Assembly: GCA_963749715.1 (NCBI GenBank)
Contig: CAVVNR010000008.1
Coordinates: forward strand, 558,001-622,000
Direction of reading: 5' to 3'
Length of the DNA stretch: 64,000 nucleotides
Source of the DNA: Roseiarcus sp963749715
GTDB lineage: Bacteria > Pseudomonadota > Alphaproteobacteria > Rhizobiales > Beijerinckiaceae
Each line of letters starts with the position of its first letter. The first letter of the stretch is position 1. Below, piece by piece: positions 1-8,083 of this stretch. A program made the translations under genes and the position numbers. Under the pieces are notes generated by a model. It ran no database searches, was not told where the DNA came from, and saw only the letters and a list, made by a program, of their open reading frames with translations.

Positions 1-746
1 GCGAAATTCATCCCACTCGTCATCAGCGTATCCTTGTCCATGCCGAACAGCGGACTCTGCTCGTCGATCGGGTGAAACAGCGTCCAGCTCAACGCGAATG
101 TCGGATTTTCCGACTTGAGGAGCCGCATCCGCTCGAAGCCGACCATCCGCCTCCCTTCCGCCGAGACGGTGGCGCCGATGCTCCACACCTTGGCGGTCGC
201 CTCGCTGATGAAGTTGCTGCGCGCGTTGGCCAGTCGGAACATGAGCGTGGGCGCGCCGTTGTGACTGGCGAGGACCGGATATTTGGCGAAGATGATGCGC
301 GCGCGAGGACGCGAGAAGCGCGCGAACACGAGGCCGGTCATCGTCGCCAGCAGCATCACACCGATGAAATTCTCGACCGTCGCGACGATGTGCCCGTACA
401 GCGTCTGTGGATGCATGTCGCCGTAGCCGGTCGTCGACGTCGTCTCGACGCTGAAGAAGAAGTAGTCGGCCAGGTTGCCGTCGCGTGCGTTGGCGATAGG
501 CTCCGCGCCCAACAAATAGACCAACGCGAAGGCGAAATTGAGCGCCACGAACGCTGCCGCGAGCGCGGCGATGAACGCCGGCCATGACATCGTCATGGCG
601 TTGAAATAAAGATCCGTCCAGAAATTGCGCTCAAGACCCTCGGCGATGATCCGCCGCCCGGCGACGTCGCGGACGTATGGCCGAGGGCGTCTCGGCTTCC
701 GACCGCTCGCCCGCTTCGGGGCGCTCTTGTCGTCCGGCGGTCTCAA
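1..746 (-). CDS. Inward-rectifier potassium channel, KirBac type (partial, C-terminus beyond window)
   Basis: Reading the minus strand from a TTG at 746 gives an uninterrupted frame that leaves the window at position 1. It encodes a first membrane helix (about residues 40-70), a pore helix and filter reading FFFSVETTSTTGYGDMHP, a second helix, and the start of the cytoplasmic immunoglobulin-like domain typical of Kir channels. The filter TTGYGDMHP matches the KirBac form TVGYGDMHP closely, so potassium selectivity is expected. No in-frame ATG precedes the first helix. The frame opens after the TGA of the upstream glutathione transferase and a GAGAG lies about nine bases before the TTG, so TTG is the likeliest start. 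The two genes are 15 bases apart and probably co-transcribed. The family is certain; the start is moderate. Confidence 0.88.
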   Translation of the reverse strand, partial: MRPPDDKSAPKRASGRKPRRPRPYVRDVAGRRIIAEGLERNFWTDLYFNAMTMSWPAFIAALAAAFVALNFAFALVYLLGAEPIANARDGNLADYFFFSVETTSTTGYGDMHPQTLYGHIVATVENFIGVMLLATMTGLVFARFSRPRARIIFAKYPVLASHNGAPTLMFRLANARSNFISEATAKVWSIGATVSAEGRRMVGFERMRLLKSENPTFALSWTLFHPIDEQSPLFGMDKDTLMTSGMNF

Positions 747-761
747 CGCCTTCGGCTCTCG

Positions 762-1415
762 TCAGATGGCGTCATAGCGTTCGATCCGCCACGGCTCGGC
801 CTCAGCGTCGGCTATCCATGCCCTCCATTGCGGCAGGGCCATGATCGTCTCCATATAAGCGCGGGTCGCCTTGGAAACCGGCACATCATAGATGTGGAAG
901 CGGTTGACGACCGGCGCAAACATCGCGTCGGCGGCGGAGAAGCGCCCGAAGAGATAGGGTCCGCCCTTGCCGAAGGTCTTGCGGGCGTGCGCCCAGGCCG
1001 CTTCGATGCGGGCGACTTCAGCGCGAACCTCATCGCTAAGGGGGATCGCCCTCACCGGCCGGCGGAAATTGGTCGGACACGCCTGCCTCAGTGCGCCGAA
1101 CCCGGCGTGCATCTCGCTCGCGAGCGAGCGGGCATGCGCCCGCGCCGCCTTGCCCCCGGGCCAGATCGCCTTCTCGGGATAGGCCTCGGCGAGATAGTCG
1201 ATGATCGCCAGCGACTCCCAGACCGCGATCTTGCCGTCCTGCAGCGACGGGCACTTTCCTGTCGGCGCATATTTGAGCATTGTCGCTCGCGTTTCGGGCT
1301 GATCCATCGGGATAACGACCTCCTCGAACGGGATCTTGAAATGGGCGAGCAGCATCCACGGCCTGAGCGACCATGACGAATAGGCTTTGTTGGCGAGGAT
1401 CAGTTTCAGCGGCAC
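762..1415 (-). CDS. Glutathione S-transferase family protein
   Basis: A 217-residue soluble protein with the two-domain GST layout. The N-terminal thioredoxin-like half (about 1-80) has the AYSSWSLRPW start, a cis-proline region near TGKCPSL and the glutathione-binding WESLAIIDYLAE segment. An all-helical C-terminal half follows, with FSAADAMFAPV corresponding to the N-capping/hydrophobic staple motif. Such enzymes conjugate glutathione to electrophiles or act as peroxidases or isomerases, and the substrate cannot be inferred. The SSWSLRP signature is that of the short GSTs common in alphaproteobacteria. It lies directly upstream of the Kir-type channel gene on the same strand and is divergent from ispDF. 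Confidence 0.85.
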   Translation of the reverse strand: MPLKLILANKAYSSWSLRPWMLLAHFKIPFEEVVIPMDQPETRATMLKYAPTGKCPSLQDGKIAVWESLAIIDYLAEAYPEKAIWPGGKAARAHARSLASEMHAGFGALRQACPTNFRRPVRAIPLSDEVRAEVARIEAAWAHARKTFGKGGPYLFGRFSAADAMFAPVVNRFHIYDVPVSKATRAYMETIMALPQWRAWIADAEAEPWRIERYDAI

Positions 1416-1554
1416 GACGGATTTCCGGCAGGGGGTTGGCGCGATTGATCGGCGCGCGCCGGGGCCAAGTCAAGACGGGGCCGCTGGCGCCCCCGCGTTG
1501 ACGCCGCCGCAAATGGGCTGGAAAAGCGTTGCGACCGAGTCCGGGAGCCTTCTA

Positions 1555-2742
1555 TTGTCGTCGATCAAGGTCGCGCTTCTCGTCGTCGCCGCCGGACGGG
1601 GCCTGAGGCTCGGCGCGGAGCGGCCGAAGCAATATCTGAATTGCGCCGGGCGCCCGCTGCTCTCCCACACGATCGACGCGCTGGTCGCGGGCTGGCCGTT
1701 CTCGACCCTGACGATCGCCATCCACCCCGACGACTGGGCTCTCTACGACCAAGCGCTGGCGCGTGTGACGCACGCCGCCGCATCGCGGATCGGACCACCC
1801 GCGATTGGCGGCGAAACGCGCCAGCAAAGCGTTCTCGCCGGGCTCGAAGCCCTTGTCCCGGCCGCGCCCGACATTGTGCTCGTCCACGACGCGGCCCGGC
1901 CCTTCTCCTCGCCCGAACTCGTTGCGCGCGCGGTTCAGGCGGCCGAGCGCCATGGCGCGGCTGCGCCCGGAACGCCGATGAGCGACACCGTCAAAGAGGT
2001 CGACGCCGACGGCCGGGTGCTGGCGACCCCGCCGCGCGCGGCGCTAAGAGCGGTGCAAACGCCGCAGGCGTTCGCCTTTCCGCTGATCCTGGAGGCGCAC
2101 CGGCGCGCCGCCGCCGCCGGCGTCGCCGGCCTTACCGACGACGTCGCGGTCGCCGAATGGGCGGGCGCGACGGCCTACGTGTTCGAAGGCGAAGCAGCCA
2201 ACGTCAAGGTGACCACGATGCAGGATTTCAACGCCGCCGAAGCCCGCCTCACGGCGAGCTTGGGCGAGATAAGGGTCGGCCAGGGCTTCGATGTCCACGC
2301 CTTCGCGCCTGGCGACCACGTGTGGCTCGCCGGCGTCCGCGTTCCCCATTCCGCGATGCTCAAGGGGCACTCGGACGCTGACGTCGCTCTGCACGCGCTT
2401 GCCGACGCGCTCTACGGCGCGCTTGCCGAAGGCGACATCGGCGCCCATTTCCCGCCCTCCGACCCGCAATGGAAGGGAGCGGCGTCCGAGGTCTTCCTCG
2501 CCCATGCGTCCGGCCGCGTCCGCGCGCGCGGCGGCCTCATCGTCAATCTCGACGCGACGCTCATCTGCGAATCGCCGAAGATTGGCCCCCATCGCGAGGC
2601 CATGCGGGCGCGGGTGGCCGAAATCGCCGGCCTGGACATCGCGCGCGTCGGCGTCAAGGCGACGACGACCGAAGGCCTCGGATTCGCCGGCCGCGGCGAG
2701 GGAATCGCGTGCCTCGCGACAGCGACGGTGAGGCTGCCGTAG
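1555..2742 (+). CDS. ispDF: Bifunctional IspD/IspF of the MEP isoprenoid pathway
   Basis: A fusion of 2-C-methyl-D-erythritol 4-phosphate cytidylyltransferase (IspD, roughly residues 1-230) and 2-C-methyl-D-erythritol 2,4-cyclodiphosphate synthase (IspF, about 238-395). Together they catalyse two non-consecutive steps of non-mevalonate isoprenoid synthesis. IspD shows the nucleotide-binding VAAGRGLRLGAERPKQYL and VHDAARPF. IspF shows the metal-binding GFDVHAF and GHSDADVALHALADAL. The frame stays open upstream to 1387, but similarity to the family begins just after the TTG at 1555, which has a GGGAG about eight bases upstream and gives a normal 395-residue length. An in-frame ATG at 1513 is the alternative. 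The fused form is common in alphaproteobacteria. Confidence 0.93.
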   Translation: MSSIKVALLVVAAGRGLRLGAERPKQYLNCAGRPLLSHTIDALVAGWPFSTLTIAIHPDDWALYDQALARVTHAAASRIGPPAIGGETRQQSVLAGLEALVPAAPDIVLVHDAARPFSSPELVARAVQAAERHGAAAPGTPMSDTVKEVDADGRVLATPPRAALRAVQTPQAFAFPLILEAHRRAAAAGVAGLTDDVAVAEWAGATAYVFEGEAANVKVTTMQDFNAAEARLTASLGEIRVGQGFDVHAFAPGDHVWLAGVRVPHSAMLKGHSDADVALHALADALYGALAEGDIGAHFPPSDPQWKGAASEVFLAHASGRVRARGGLIVNLDATLICESPKIGPHREAMRARVAEIAGLDIARVGVKATTTEGLGFAGRGEGIACLATATVRLP

Positions 2743-3192
2743 CGCACGCGCGCAAGGCGCAATTCCCGCTCGCGTTTCGGGCGCGATTTGGCGACTCGCT
2801 TGATCTTCCGTGCTGCTCTGACCCCGGAAAACGACGCCCCTTGCAGACCGAAGGACACAGCGCCGCTGACTGCAATCATGCCGCAGCTGGCGGTTCTTTC
2901 GCACCATGTTGCATAACGAAATTAAAGTTCATGGGGCCGACGGTCTGCGCGTCGTCGACGCCCCGGTGATGCCGATTGGACTTCCAAATACGATGGCGCT
3001 CCGCTTATCGGCCAGGGCGGCGCGCCCGCGATCGAGCAGTTCGAACCGGCGGCCTCCGCGTCGCGAGGCGAACGGGATATGGTGACGAAAATGCTACGGC
3101 ACGATTCCAGCGAGCAAGGATATGACCAACGCGGCTGTGCTTGGCAGTTCCGCGCCCGCTCGGGGATGGCATGCGGTTTGCCGCCGGCGCGG
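2743..3192. other. Intergenic region between convergent ispDF and lpxK
   Basis: About 450 bases without an intact gene. The only recognisable content is a short relic resembling the C-terminal end of a GMC-family oxidoreductase (listed separately). No convincing terminator hairpin with a T-run was seen for either converging gene. Confidence 0.6.
2906..3045 (+). pseudogene. Relic of a GMC oxidoreductase C-terminus
   Basis: From 2906 the plus strand encodes HNEIKVHGADGLRVVDAPVMP. That resembles the FAD-binding end of glucose-methanol-choline oxidoreductases, which usually read LRVHGxDGLRVVDASVMP followed by GNTNAPxxMIGEKGA. After a frame change near 2980 the next frame reads APLIGQGGAPAI, consistent with that second half. 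No upstream part of such a gene (about 500 residues) is present, so this is at most a decayed 3' fragment. The match is short, so coincidence is possible. Confidence 0.4.
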
Positions 3193-4182
3193 TCACCCCG
3201 CGCGCAGCGCTTGGCGCAGCATCCGCTGCACGACGCCCGTTTCCTCGAAGCGCAAGGTCACCGGCAGAGTCACGATGGCGCGGGCGTGGCGGGCCCCAAG
3301 GCGAACGCTGTCCTTCTCGGTCGTCGCCAGGAGCGCGCCGCGCCGTCCGGCTTCCTCGATCAGAGCCTCGATCTCGCGCGACGTGTAGGCATGATGGTCG
3401 GCGAAGTCTCGGGTCATGACGATTTGCGCCCCGACCCGGCGGAGGGTCGCGTAAAATTTCTCCGGTCGCGCAATGCCGGCGAAGGCGACCACTTCGCGGC
3501 CAATCAGCGGCGCGATGGCCAGCGCATCGGGCTCGAGGCTGCCGCGGATCATAGGCTTGCCCGGCGCCGAGGCGGCGATCGCGGAAAGCGACGGTTCGTC
3601 GCCGCCAAGCACAATCAGCGCCCGCACGAACGGCAGCTGAGCCGAAACCGGCGCCCGCAACGGACCGGCCGGAACGCACAAGCCGTTGCCGAAGCCGGTC
3701 TCGCCGTCGACGACGGCGAAGGCCAGGTCCTTGACAAGCGCCGGATTCTGCAGGCCGTCGTCGAGAATGAGCGCGTTCGCGCCCGCTTCGACCGCGCTTC
3801 TGGCGCTTCGGAGGCGATCCGCGCCCACCCAGCACGGCGCGATCCTCGCCAGCAGCAGCGGCTCGTCGCCGACGACCGCGGCGGTATGGGCGTTGGCGTC
3901 GACCAGTAGCGGCTCCACCCGCTCCGCCCCGCCGTAGCCGCGTGACAGGAAGGCCACGCGCCGGCCGTTGCCGATTAGCATTCTCGCGAGCGCCATCGCG
4001 GCTGGCGTCTTGCCGGCGCCGCCGGCGACGAAATTGCCGACGCAGATCGTCGGCGCGCCGACGCGGTCGCCCGGGCCCCGCATGCGCCGCACGGTCGCTC
4101 GCCCGTAAATCGAACCGATTGGGCGAAGCAGACGTGCAAGCGGGGTCGGGCGCGGTTTAGTCCAGAAGGCTGGCGCCCTCAC
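3193..4182 (-). CDS. lpxK: Tetraacyldisaccharide 4'-kinase
   Basis: LpxK phosphorylates the 4' position of the lipid A disaccharide at the inner face of the cytoplasmic membrane. The 329-residue protein has the usual length, an N-terminal membrane-associating segment (RLLRPIGSIYG) and the P-loop GNFVAGGAGKTPAAMALA near residue 50. It also has FLSRGYGG, which is typical of the family, and the DDGLQNP motif carrying the catalytic aspartate region. Its start overlaps the end of waaA by four bases (ATGA), so it is translated as part of the waaA operon. It is the last recognisable gene of the block. Confidence 0.95.
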   Translation of the reverse strand: MRAPAFWTKPRPTPLARLLRPIGSIYGRATVRRMRGPGDRVGAPTICVGNFVAGGAGKTPAAMALARMLIGNGRRVAFLSRGYGGAERVEPLLVDANAHTAAVVGDEPLLLARIAPCWVGADRLRSARSAVEAGANALILDDGLQNPALVKDLAFAVVDGETGFGNGLCVPAGPLRAPVSAQLPFVRALIVLGGDEPSLSAIAASAPGKPMIRGSLEPDALAIAPLIGREVVAFAGIARPEKFYATLRRVGAQIVMTRDFADHHAYTSREIEALIEEAGRRGALLATTEKDSVRLGARHARAIVTLPVTLRFEETGVVQRMLRQALRAG

Positions 4183-5462
4183 CGCGCCGCCCCGGCGGCC
4201 GGCAGCAGGGCCTTGAGCGCGCGCATCGAGCGGTCGACCGCGCCCGCTCGGCGCTCCACCGTATCGCCGGCCGCGCGCGCCATCGCGCGCAGGCGGCCTG
4301 CGTTGGTGAAGAGCGCTGTCAGCGCATCTCCCAGGTCTTCCGGGCGCGCGACGGCGAGGGCTCCGCCGGAGTTGTCGAGCGCCGCATAGACATCGGCGAA
4401 ATTGGCGACCATCGGCCCATGCAGAATGGCGGAAGCTAGCCTAGCCGGCTCGATCGGATTCTGCCCGCCGCCAGCGACGAAAGACTTGCCGACGAACACC
4501 ACGCCCGCCAAGCGATAGAAGAGCCCCAATTCACCGATCGTGTCGCAGACATAGACGGCAGTCCCCGGCCCGATCGCGTCGCCCCGCGAGCGCAAGGCCG
4601 AGACAAGGCCCTGCCCCTCCAACTGCTGCAGGATAGCCTCGCCACGCTCGGGATGGCGCGGCGCGATGAGCGTCAGCGCGTCGGGAAAAACCTGGCGGAG
4701 TTGCTTGTGCGCTTCCGCCGCGATCATCTCCTCGCCCTCGTGCGTCGAGGCGGCGATCCAGATCTGACGGCCGGAGGTAAGGCCGGCGAGTTCGGCCAGC
4801 TCGCGCCGGTCTGCCGGCAGCGTCGGCGCGTCGAACTTGACGTCGCCGGCGACGAGCACGCTCGGGGCGCCGAGCGCGACGAGCCGCGCGCCATCGCTTT
4901 CGCTCCGCGCGAGGCACAGATCGAAATTCCCGAGGAGCGCGGCGATGAATCTCTGCGCCTTCATCCAGCGGCGGTATGACCGCTCGCTGATCCGCCCGTT
5001 GACCATAGCCAGCGGCGACCCCGACCGTTTCAATTCGACGATCATGTTGGGCCAAAGCTCGCTTTCCGCCACCAGCGCCGCATCGGGTCGCCAATGCTTT
5101 AGGAACCGGCGGACGAACAGCGGACTGTCAAGCGGAGCATATTGATGGATCGCCCCCGGCGGCAGGCGCTGCGCCAGCATGGCCGCAGAGGTCAGAGTTC
5201 CCGTGGTCACCAGCGAGGTCGCGCCCATGCGCGTTATGCGCTCGACGAACGGCAGAAGCACGGCGCCTTCGCCAACGCTTGCGCCGTGCAGCCAGACGAG
5301 CGGTCCCGGCGGACGAGCGAGGCGGGTCAGACCTCGACGCTCCCCGACGCGTCGCCGGTCCTCCTTGCCGCGCCTGAGCCGCATCGCCAGGATCGGCCCG
5401 GCGAGCGGCGTCGCCAACAACGAGGCCAACCGATAGACTATGAGCGACAGCGGCGCCGTCAT
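4179..5462 (-). CDS. waaA: 3-deoxy-D-manno-octulosonic acid (Kdo) transferase
   Basis: A 427-residue glycosyltransferase (GT30) that adds Kdo residues from CMP-Kdo to lipid IVA on the cytoplasmic side of the inner membrane. An N-terminal membrane anchor (about 1-25) is followed by WLHGASVGE, whose glutamate is the catalytic base, and by the KFDAP and FVGKSF...GGQNPIEPA segments of the CMP-binding domain. It overlaps the upstream acyltransferase gene by ATGA and overlaps lpxK downstream in the same way, so the three are a tight translationally coupled operon. The order is typical of Hyphomicrobiales. Confidence 0.95.
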   Translation of the reverse strand: MTAPLSLIVYRLASLLATPLAGPILAMRLRRGKEDRRRVGERRGLTRLARPPGPLVWLHGASVGEGAVLLPFVERITRMGATSLVTTGTLTSAAMLAQRLPPGAIHQYAPLDSPLFVRRFLKHWRPDAALVAESELWPNMIVELKRSGSPLAMVNGRISERSYRRWMKAQRFIAALLGNFDLCLARSESDGARLVALGAPSVLVAGDVKFDAPTLPADRRELAELAGLTSGRQIWIAASTHEGEEMIAAEAHKQLRQVFPDALTLIAPRHPERGEAILQQLEGQGLVSALRSRGDAIGPGTAVYVCDTIGELGLFYRLAGVVFVGKSFVAGGGQNPIEPARLASAILHGPMVANFADVYAALDNSGGALAVARPEDLGDALTALFTNAGRLRAMARAAGDTVERRAGAVDRSMRALKALLPAAGAAR

Positions 5463-6175
5463 GCCGGTCTCAGGTGGGCGCCGGGATCGGTCGCGCCGAC
5501 CATGGCGTAGGCGCGCCGATGCACCTCGTCGAGCCCCCGCTCGACCGCGAGCCGCGCGGCCTCCATCTCTGCTTCGTCCGCGTCGGGCGAAACACGGATA
5601 AACTCGCCGGCGACGACGACCGCGCGCCCGAACGGCAATCCGAGCGAAGCGCGGTCCCAGGTGTTGAACTGAACGCGCCTGCTCGTCACCACCGCGGTCG
5701 GAACGATCGGACGGCCGGAGAACTTGGCCAATGCGACGATCCCGAGCCCGGCCACGCGGGCGCGCTTTGGCACATCGGCGGTGAGAGCGACGGAAGCGCC
5801 CAATTCGAGCTGCCGCATCAGTTCGCGCATAGCAGGGACGCCGCCTTTGTAATAGGCGCGGTCGGCCGGCCCTCCCGAGCCACGCACCGGCACGATCCCC
5901 AGGCGCCGCAACGCCAGGGCCTGCGCCCCCGCGTCTTCATGCCGGGAAATGAGCGCCGCCACCCGCCCCATCGTATCGGGGCGCGCCAAGGGCAGCATCA
6001 GGTGCTGGCCGTGCCACATCGCGACGATTAGCGGCCTATCCTCCTTGATGAAGGCGTCGAGGTCTTCGGGAACGGTGGTGAACCGACTCGTGCGCTCAAC
6101 GAAGCCCAAGTAGGACGCGAGCAGGAAGCCGATCGCCTCCTGCGCCCACCGCCACCTGCCGACGCGCCTCGCCAT
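5459..6175 (-). CDS. DUF374 lysophospholipid acyltransferase family protein
   Basis: About 238 residues starting at the ATG that gives MARRVGRWRWAQEAIG. A longer upstream reading lacks family similarity. An N-terminal hydrophobic segment is followed by the MWHGQHLMLP motif, where the usual acyltransferase HxxxxD reads HGQHLMLP as in DUF374 proteins. VRGSGG and LTADVPKR follow. Members belong to the LPLAT superfamily and are encoded next to Kdo transferase genes in alphaproteobacteria, suggesting a role in lipid A or phospholipid acylation; the exact substrate is not established here. Its stop overlaps the waaA start by four bases and it lies eight bases after the DUF4170 gene. Confidence 0.87.
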   Translation of the reverse strand: MARRVGRWRWAQEAIGFLLASYLGFVERTSRFTTVPEDLDAFIKEDRPLIVAMWHGQHLMLPLARPDTMGRVAALISRHEDAGAQALALRRLGIVPVRGSGGPADRAYYKGGVPAMRELMRQLELGASVALTADVPKRARVAGLGIVALAKFSGRPIVPTAVVTSRRVQFNTWDRASLGLPFGRAVVVAGEFIRVSPDADEAEMEAARLAVERGLDEVHRRAYAMVGATDPGAHLRPA

Positions 6176-6183
6176 AGAACCGC

Positions 6184-6456
6184 TCAGGCTGTCCGGGTCG
6201 GGGGCGCGAGGTTCGGTTCGAGGAGGCGATGCAGATGGACGATGTAGTAGCGGAACTGCGCCCTGTCGACCGTCGCCTGGGCCTTGCCGCGCCACGCCTT
6301 TTCGGCGCTGGCATAATCGGGAAAGAGGCCGACAATGTCGATTTGGTCGAGATCGCGGAATTCGTGGCCGTCGAGCGATTTGAGCTCGCCGCCGAACACG
6401 AGGTGGAGGAGCTGCCGCTTCGTCTCGTGTTCGGTCTTCGGATCGGGGGAGGTCAT
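6184..6456 (-). CDS. DUF4170 domain-containing protein
   Basis: A 90-residue soluble protein starting MTSPDPKTEH. The LLHLVFGGELKSLDG and DIVGLFPDYASAEKAWRGKA segments are those of the DUF4170 family, small proteins regularly found between cysQ-like and acyltransferase genes in the lipid A cluster of alphaproteobacteria. A longer in-frame reading to 6744 overlaps the neighbouring phosphatase gene and lacks similarity, so the internal ATG with an upstream GAGG-rich stretch is preferred. The molecular function is unknown; the genomic neighbourhood suggests a link to envelope lipid synthesis. Confidence 0.85.
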   Translation of the reverse strand: MTSPDPKTEHETKRQLLHLVFGGELKSLDGHEFRDLDQIDIVGLFPDYASAEKAWRGKAQATVDRAQFRYYIVHLHRLLEPNLAPPTRTA

Positions 6457-6557
6457 GAGGATTGTCCTTGCGACGCGCTGCGCGGATCGGCGCGGTTCAC
6501 CGGCCTTTGCCTTTGTCGAGGCAAAAACGCAAGCCGTCGAGCGCCCCGCCCGGGCGA

Positions 6558-7448
6558 TCAGTCTGGCCGTCCGCCAATCGCAGCGCGAAAGGCTTCGATC
6601 AAGCGAGGCGCGGCCCCGTTCGGCGCAGCGAGGAGCGCGCCGCGGCGGACGTGGCGAGCATTGTAGAGGAGCCGCTCGCCCGAAACGTCGACGAGCCGCG
6701 CGCCAGCCTCTTCGAGCAGAATGTCGGCGGCGGCGATATCCCAATCATGCGAATTCTCCGCCGCGACGGCGAAATCGACGGCGCCGCGCGCCGCCATGCA
6801 GAGGCGATAGGCGAGCGAAGGCACGCGTGGCGCGATCTCGACCGGTGAGCCGAGCGTCGCCGCGATCGCCTGGATGATCGGCTTTGGGCCGGCGGCGACG
6901 CGCGGCGGCCAATCGGCGCCGGCGATGAGCGTCGCGCCGTTGAATGTCGCACCGCCGCCGCGCGCGGCGGCATAGGTTTCGTCGAGCGCCGGGGCATGCA
7001 CGACACCGGCGATCGGGCGCCCGTCGACCACAAGCGCAGCCGAGACCGCCCAGCGCGGATCGCCGATCATAAATGCGCGCGTGCCGTCGATCGGGTCGAC
7101 GACGATCAGACTGCTGCGCGCCAGCCGCTCGAAATCGTCCAAGGTCTCCTCGGAGAGCCAACCCGACTCTGGCAACGCGTCCCGCAACCGGCGCTCGAGC
7201 AGCGAATCCGCCGCGAGATCGGCGTCCGTCACAGGCGAACCGCCGGCTTTCGTCTTGACTTGCGCGGAGGTGCGCGCTCCGGGTCTGAAAAATTCGAGCG
7301 CCAGCGCCCCGGCCTCGCGCGCGGCGGAGGCCAAGAGATCGCGCGCGGCAAGCGCATCGCTGTCCGCGTCGACGCTCAAGGGCCGGATGTCCGCAGCGGA
7401 GAGAAAAGTCTGTTGGCTGGCTTTAACCGCGGCTGCACCTGCGCGCAA
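6558..7448 (-). CDS. cysQ: Inositol monophosphatase-family 3'(2'),5'-bisphosphate nucleotidase (CysQ-like)
   Basis: A 296-residue Mg-dependent, Li-sensitive phosphatase of the IMPase superfamily. The metal-binding signatures are present in order: the GGSPVTDADLAAD stretch, WLSEET, VDPIDGTRAF (near residue 120) and HDWDIAAADILLEEAG (near 215). In the lipid A gene cluster of alphaproteobacteria this position is occupied by CysQ, which hydrolyses 3'-phosphoadenosine 5'-phosphate in sulfate assimilation. Inositol monophosphatase activity cannot be excluded from sequence. The frame begins with a TTG at 7448 and family similarity starts about 30 residues in, so a later start is possible. Confidence 0.85.
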   Translation of the reverse strand: MRAGAAAVKASQQTFLSAADIRPLSVDADSDALAARDLLASAAREAGALALEFFRPGARTSAQVKTKAGGSPVTDADLAADSLLERRLRDALPESGWLSEETLDDFERLARSSLIVVDPIDGTRAFMIGDPRWAVSAALVVDGRPIAGVVHAPALDETYAAARGGGATFNGATLIAGADWPPRVAAGPKPIIQAIAATLGSPVEIAPRVPSLAYRLCMAARGAVDFAVAAENSHDWDIAAADILLEEAGARLVDVSGERLLYNARHVRRGALLAAPNGAAPRLIEAFRAAIGGRPD

Positions 7449-7679
7449 TCGAGAAACGCGCGGCCCGACGCTACCGCCTTCCCCTTCGATCCGAGGTATG
7501 GTCCAGGGGCTTGGCGATCGGGCCGCCGCGCACGCGAACTAAGCCTGCGGCGGCGAACATAAATTAAAGTTTTGACCTAGGCGCCCATCAGCCCAATACC
7601 GAGATAAGCGAACATGGTCGAGTTGGTCGGAACGGAGGTTCTATGGGGCCGTCCGCCAAGCGCAGGAGGAGGCGCGCCA

Positions 7680-7943
7680 ATGAGATGTTCGATTATTCTC
7701 CGGCTCGCGCTTACCACGGCGCTGGCGGCTGGCGTTGCGGCATGCCAAACTGAGAGAAACATTCCCAATCTCACCGCAGAGGCCGCGAGCAAACTGCCCC
7801 CGGACAAGCTGCCGAGGATCTTCAGAGACCCTACCAACCCTTACGGCTACCCTTACAACATTCATGAAACCGACGGGCTGAGCCGCAATCCCGACGATTG
7901 CTCCAAATGGGGCTGCGTCGACGTCGGCGGCGGCGGCTTCTGA
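7680..7943 (+). CDS. Small lipoprotein, function unknown
   Basis: An 87-residue protein with a signal peptide MRCSIILRLALTTALAAG ending in the lipobox VAAC, so it is predicted to be lipidated and anchored to a membrane. The ATG at 7680 is preceded by AGGAGGA. The mature part is short and polar and ends in a cysteine motif NPDDCSKWGCVDVGGGGF. A near copy of that motif follows immediately downstream (see 8003-8083). No family was recognised. Confidence 0.7.
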   Translation: MRCSIILRLALTTALAAGVAACQTERNIPNLTAEAASKLPPDKLPRIFRDPTNPYGYPYNIHETDGLSRNPDDCSKWGCVDVGGGGF

Positions 7944-8002
7944 CCGTTATCCGAAGCGGTCGAGAACGCGCTTTTTGCTCAAACCCAGCTCCTCGACAGA
8001 GA

Positions 8003-8083
8003 TTGAAATGCAATCCCGAGGACTGCGTCACCTACGGCTGCATCGACAGCGGCGGCTGCCGCCGGCCGTCTCGACGCGCTAGG
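8003..8083 (+). pseudogene. Degenerate second copy of the lipoprotein's cysteine-rich tail
   Basis: In one plus-strand frame this stretch encodes KCNPEDCVTYGCIDSGGC, which matches the preceding lipoprotein's NPDDCSKWGCVDVGGG at the positions N-P-x-D-C-x3-G-C-x-D-x-G-G. No signal peptide or start is associated with it, and the frame then runs into the terminal region of the convergent SGNH gene. It looks like the end of a duplicated paralogue that lost its 5' part. Confidence 0.45.
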
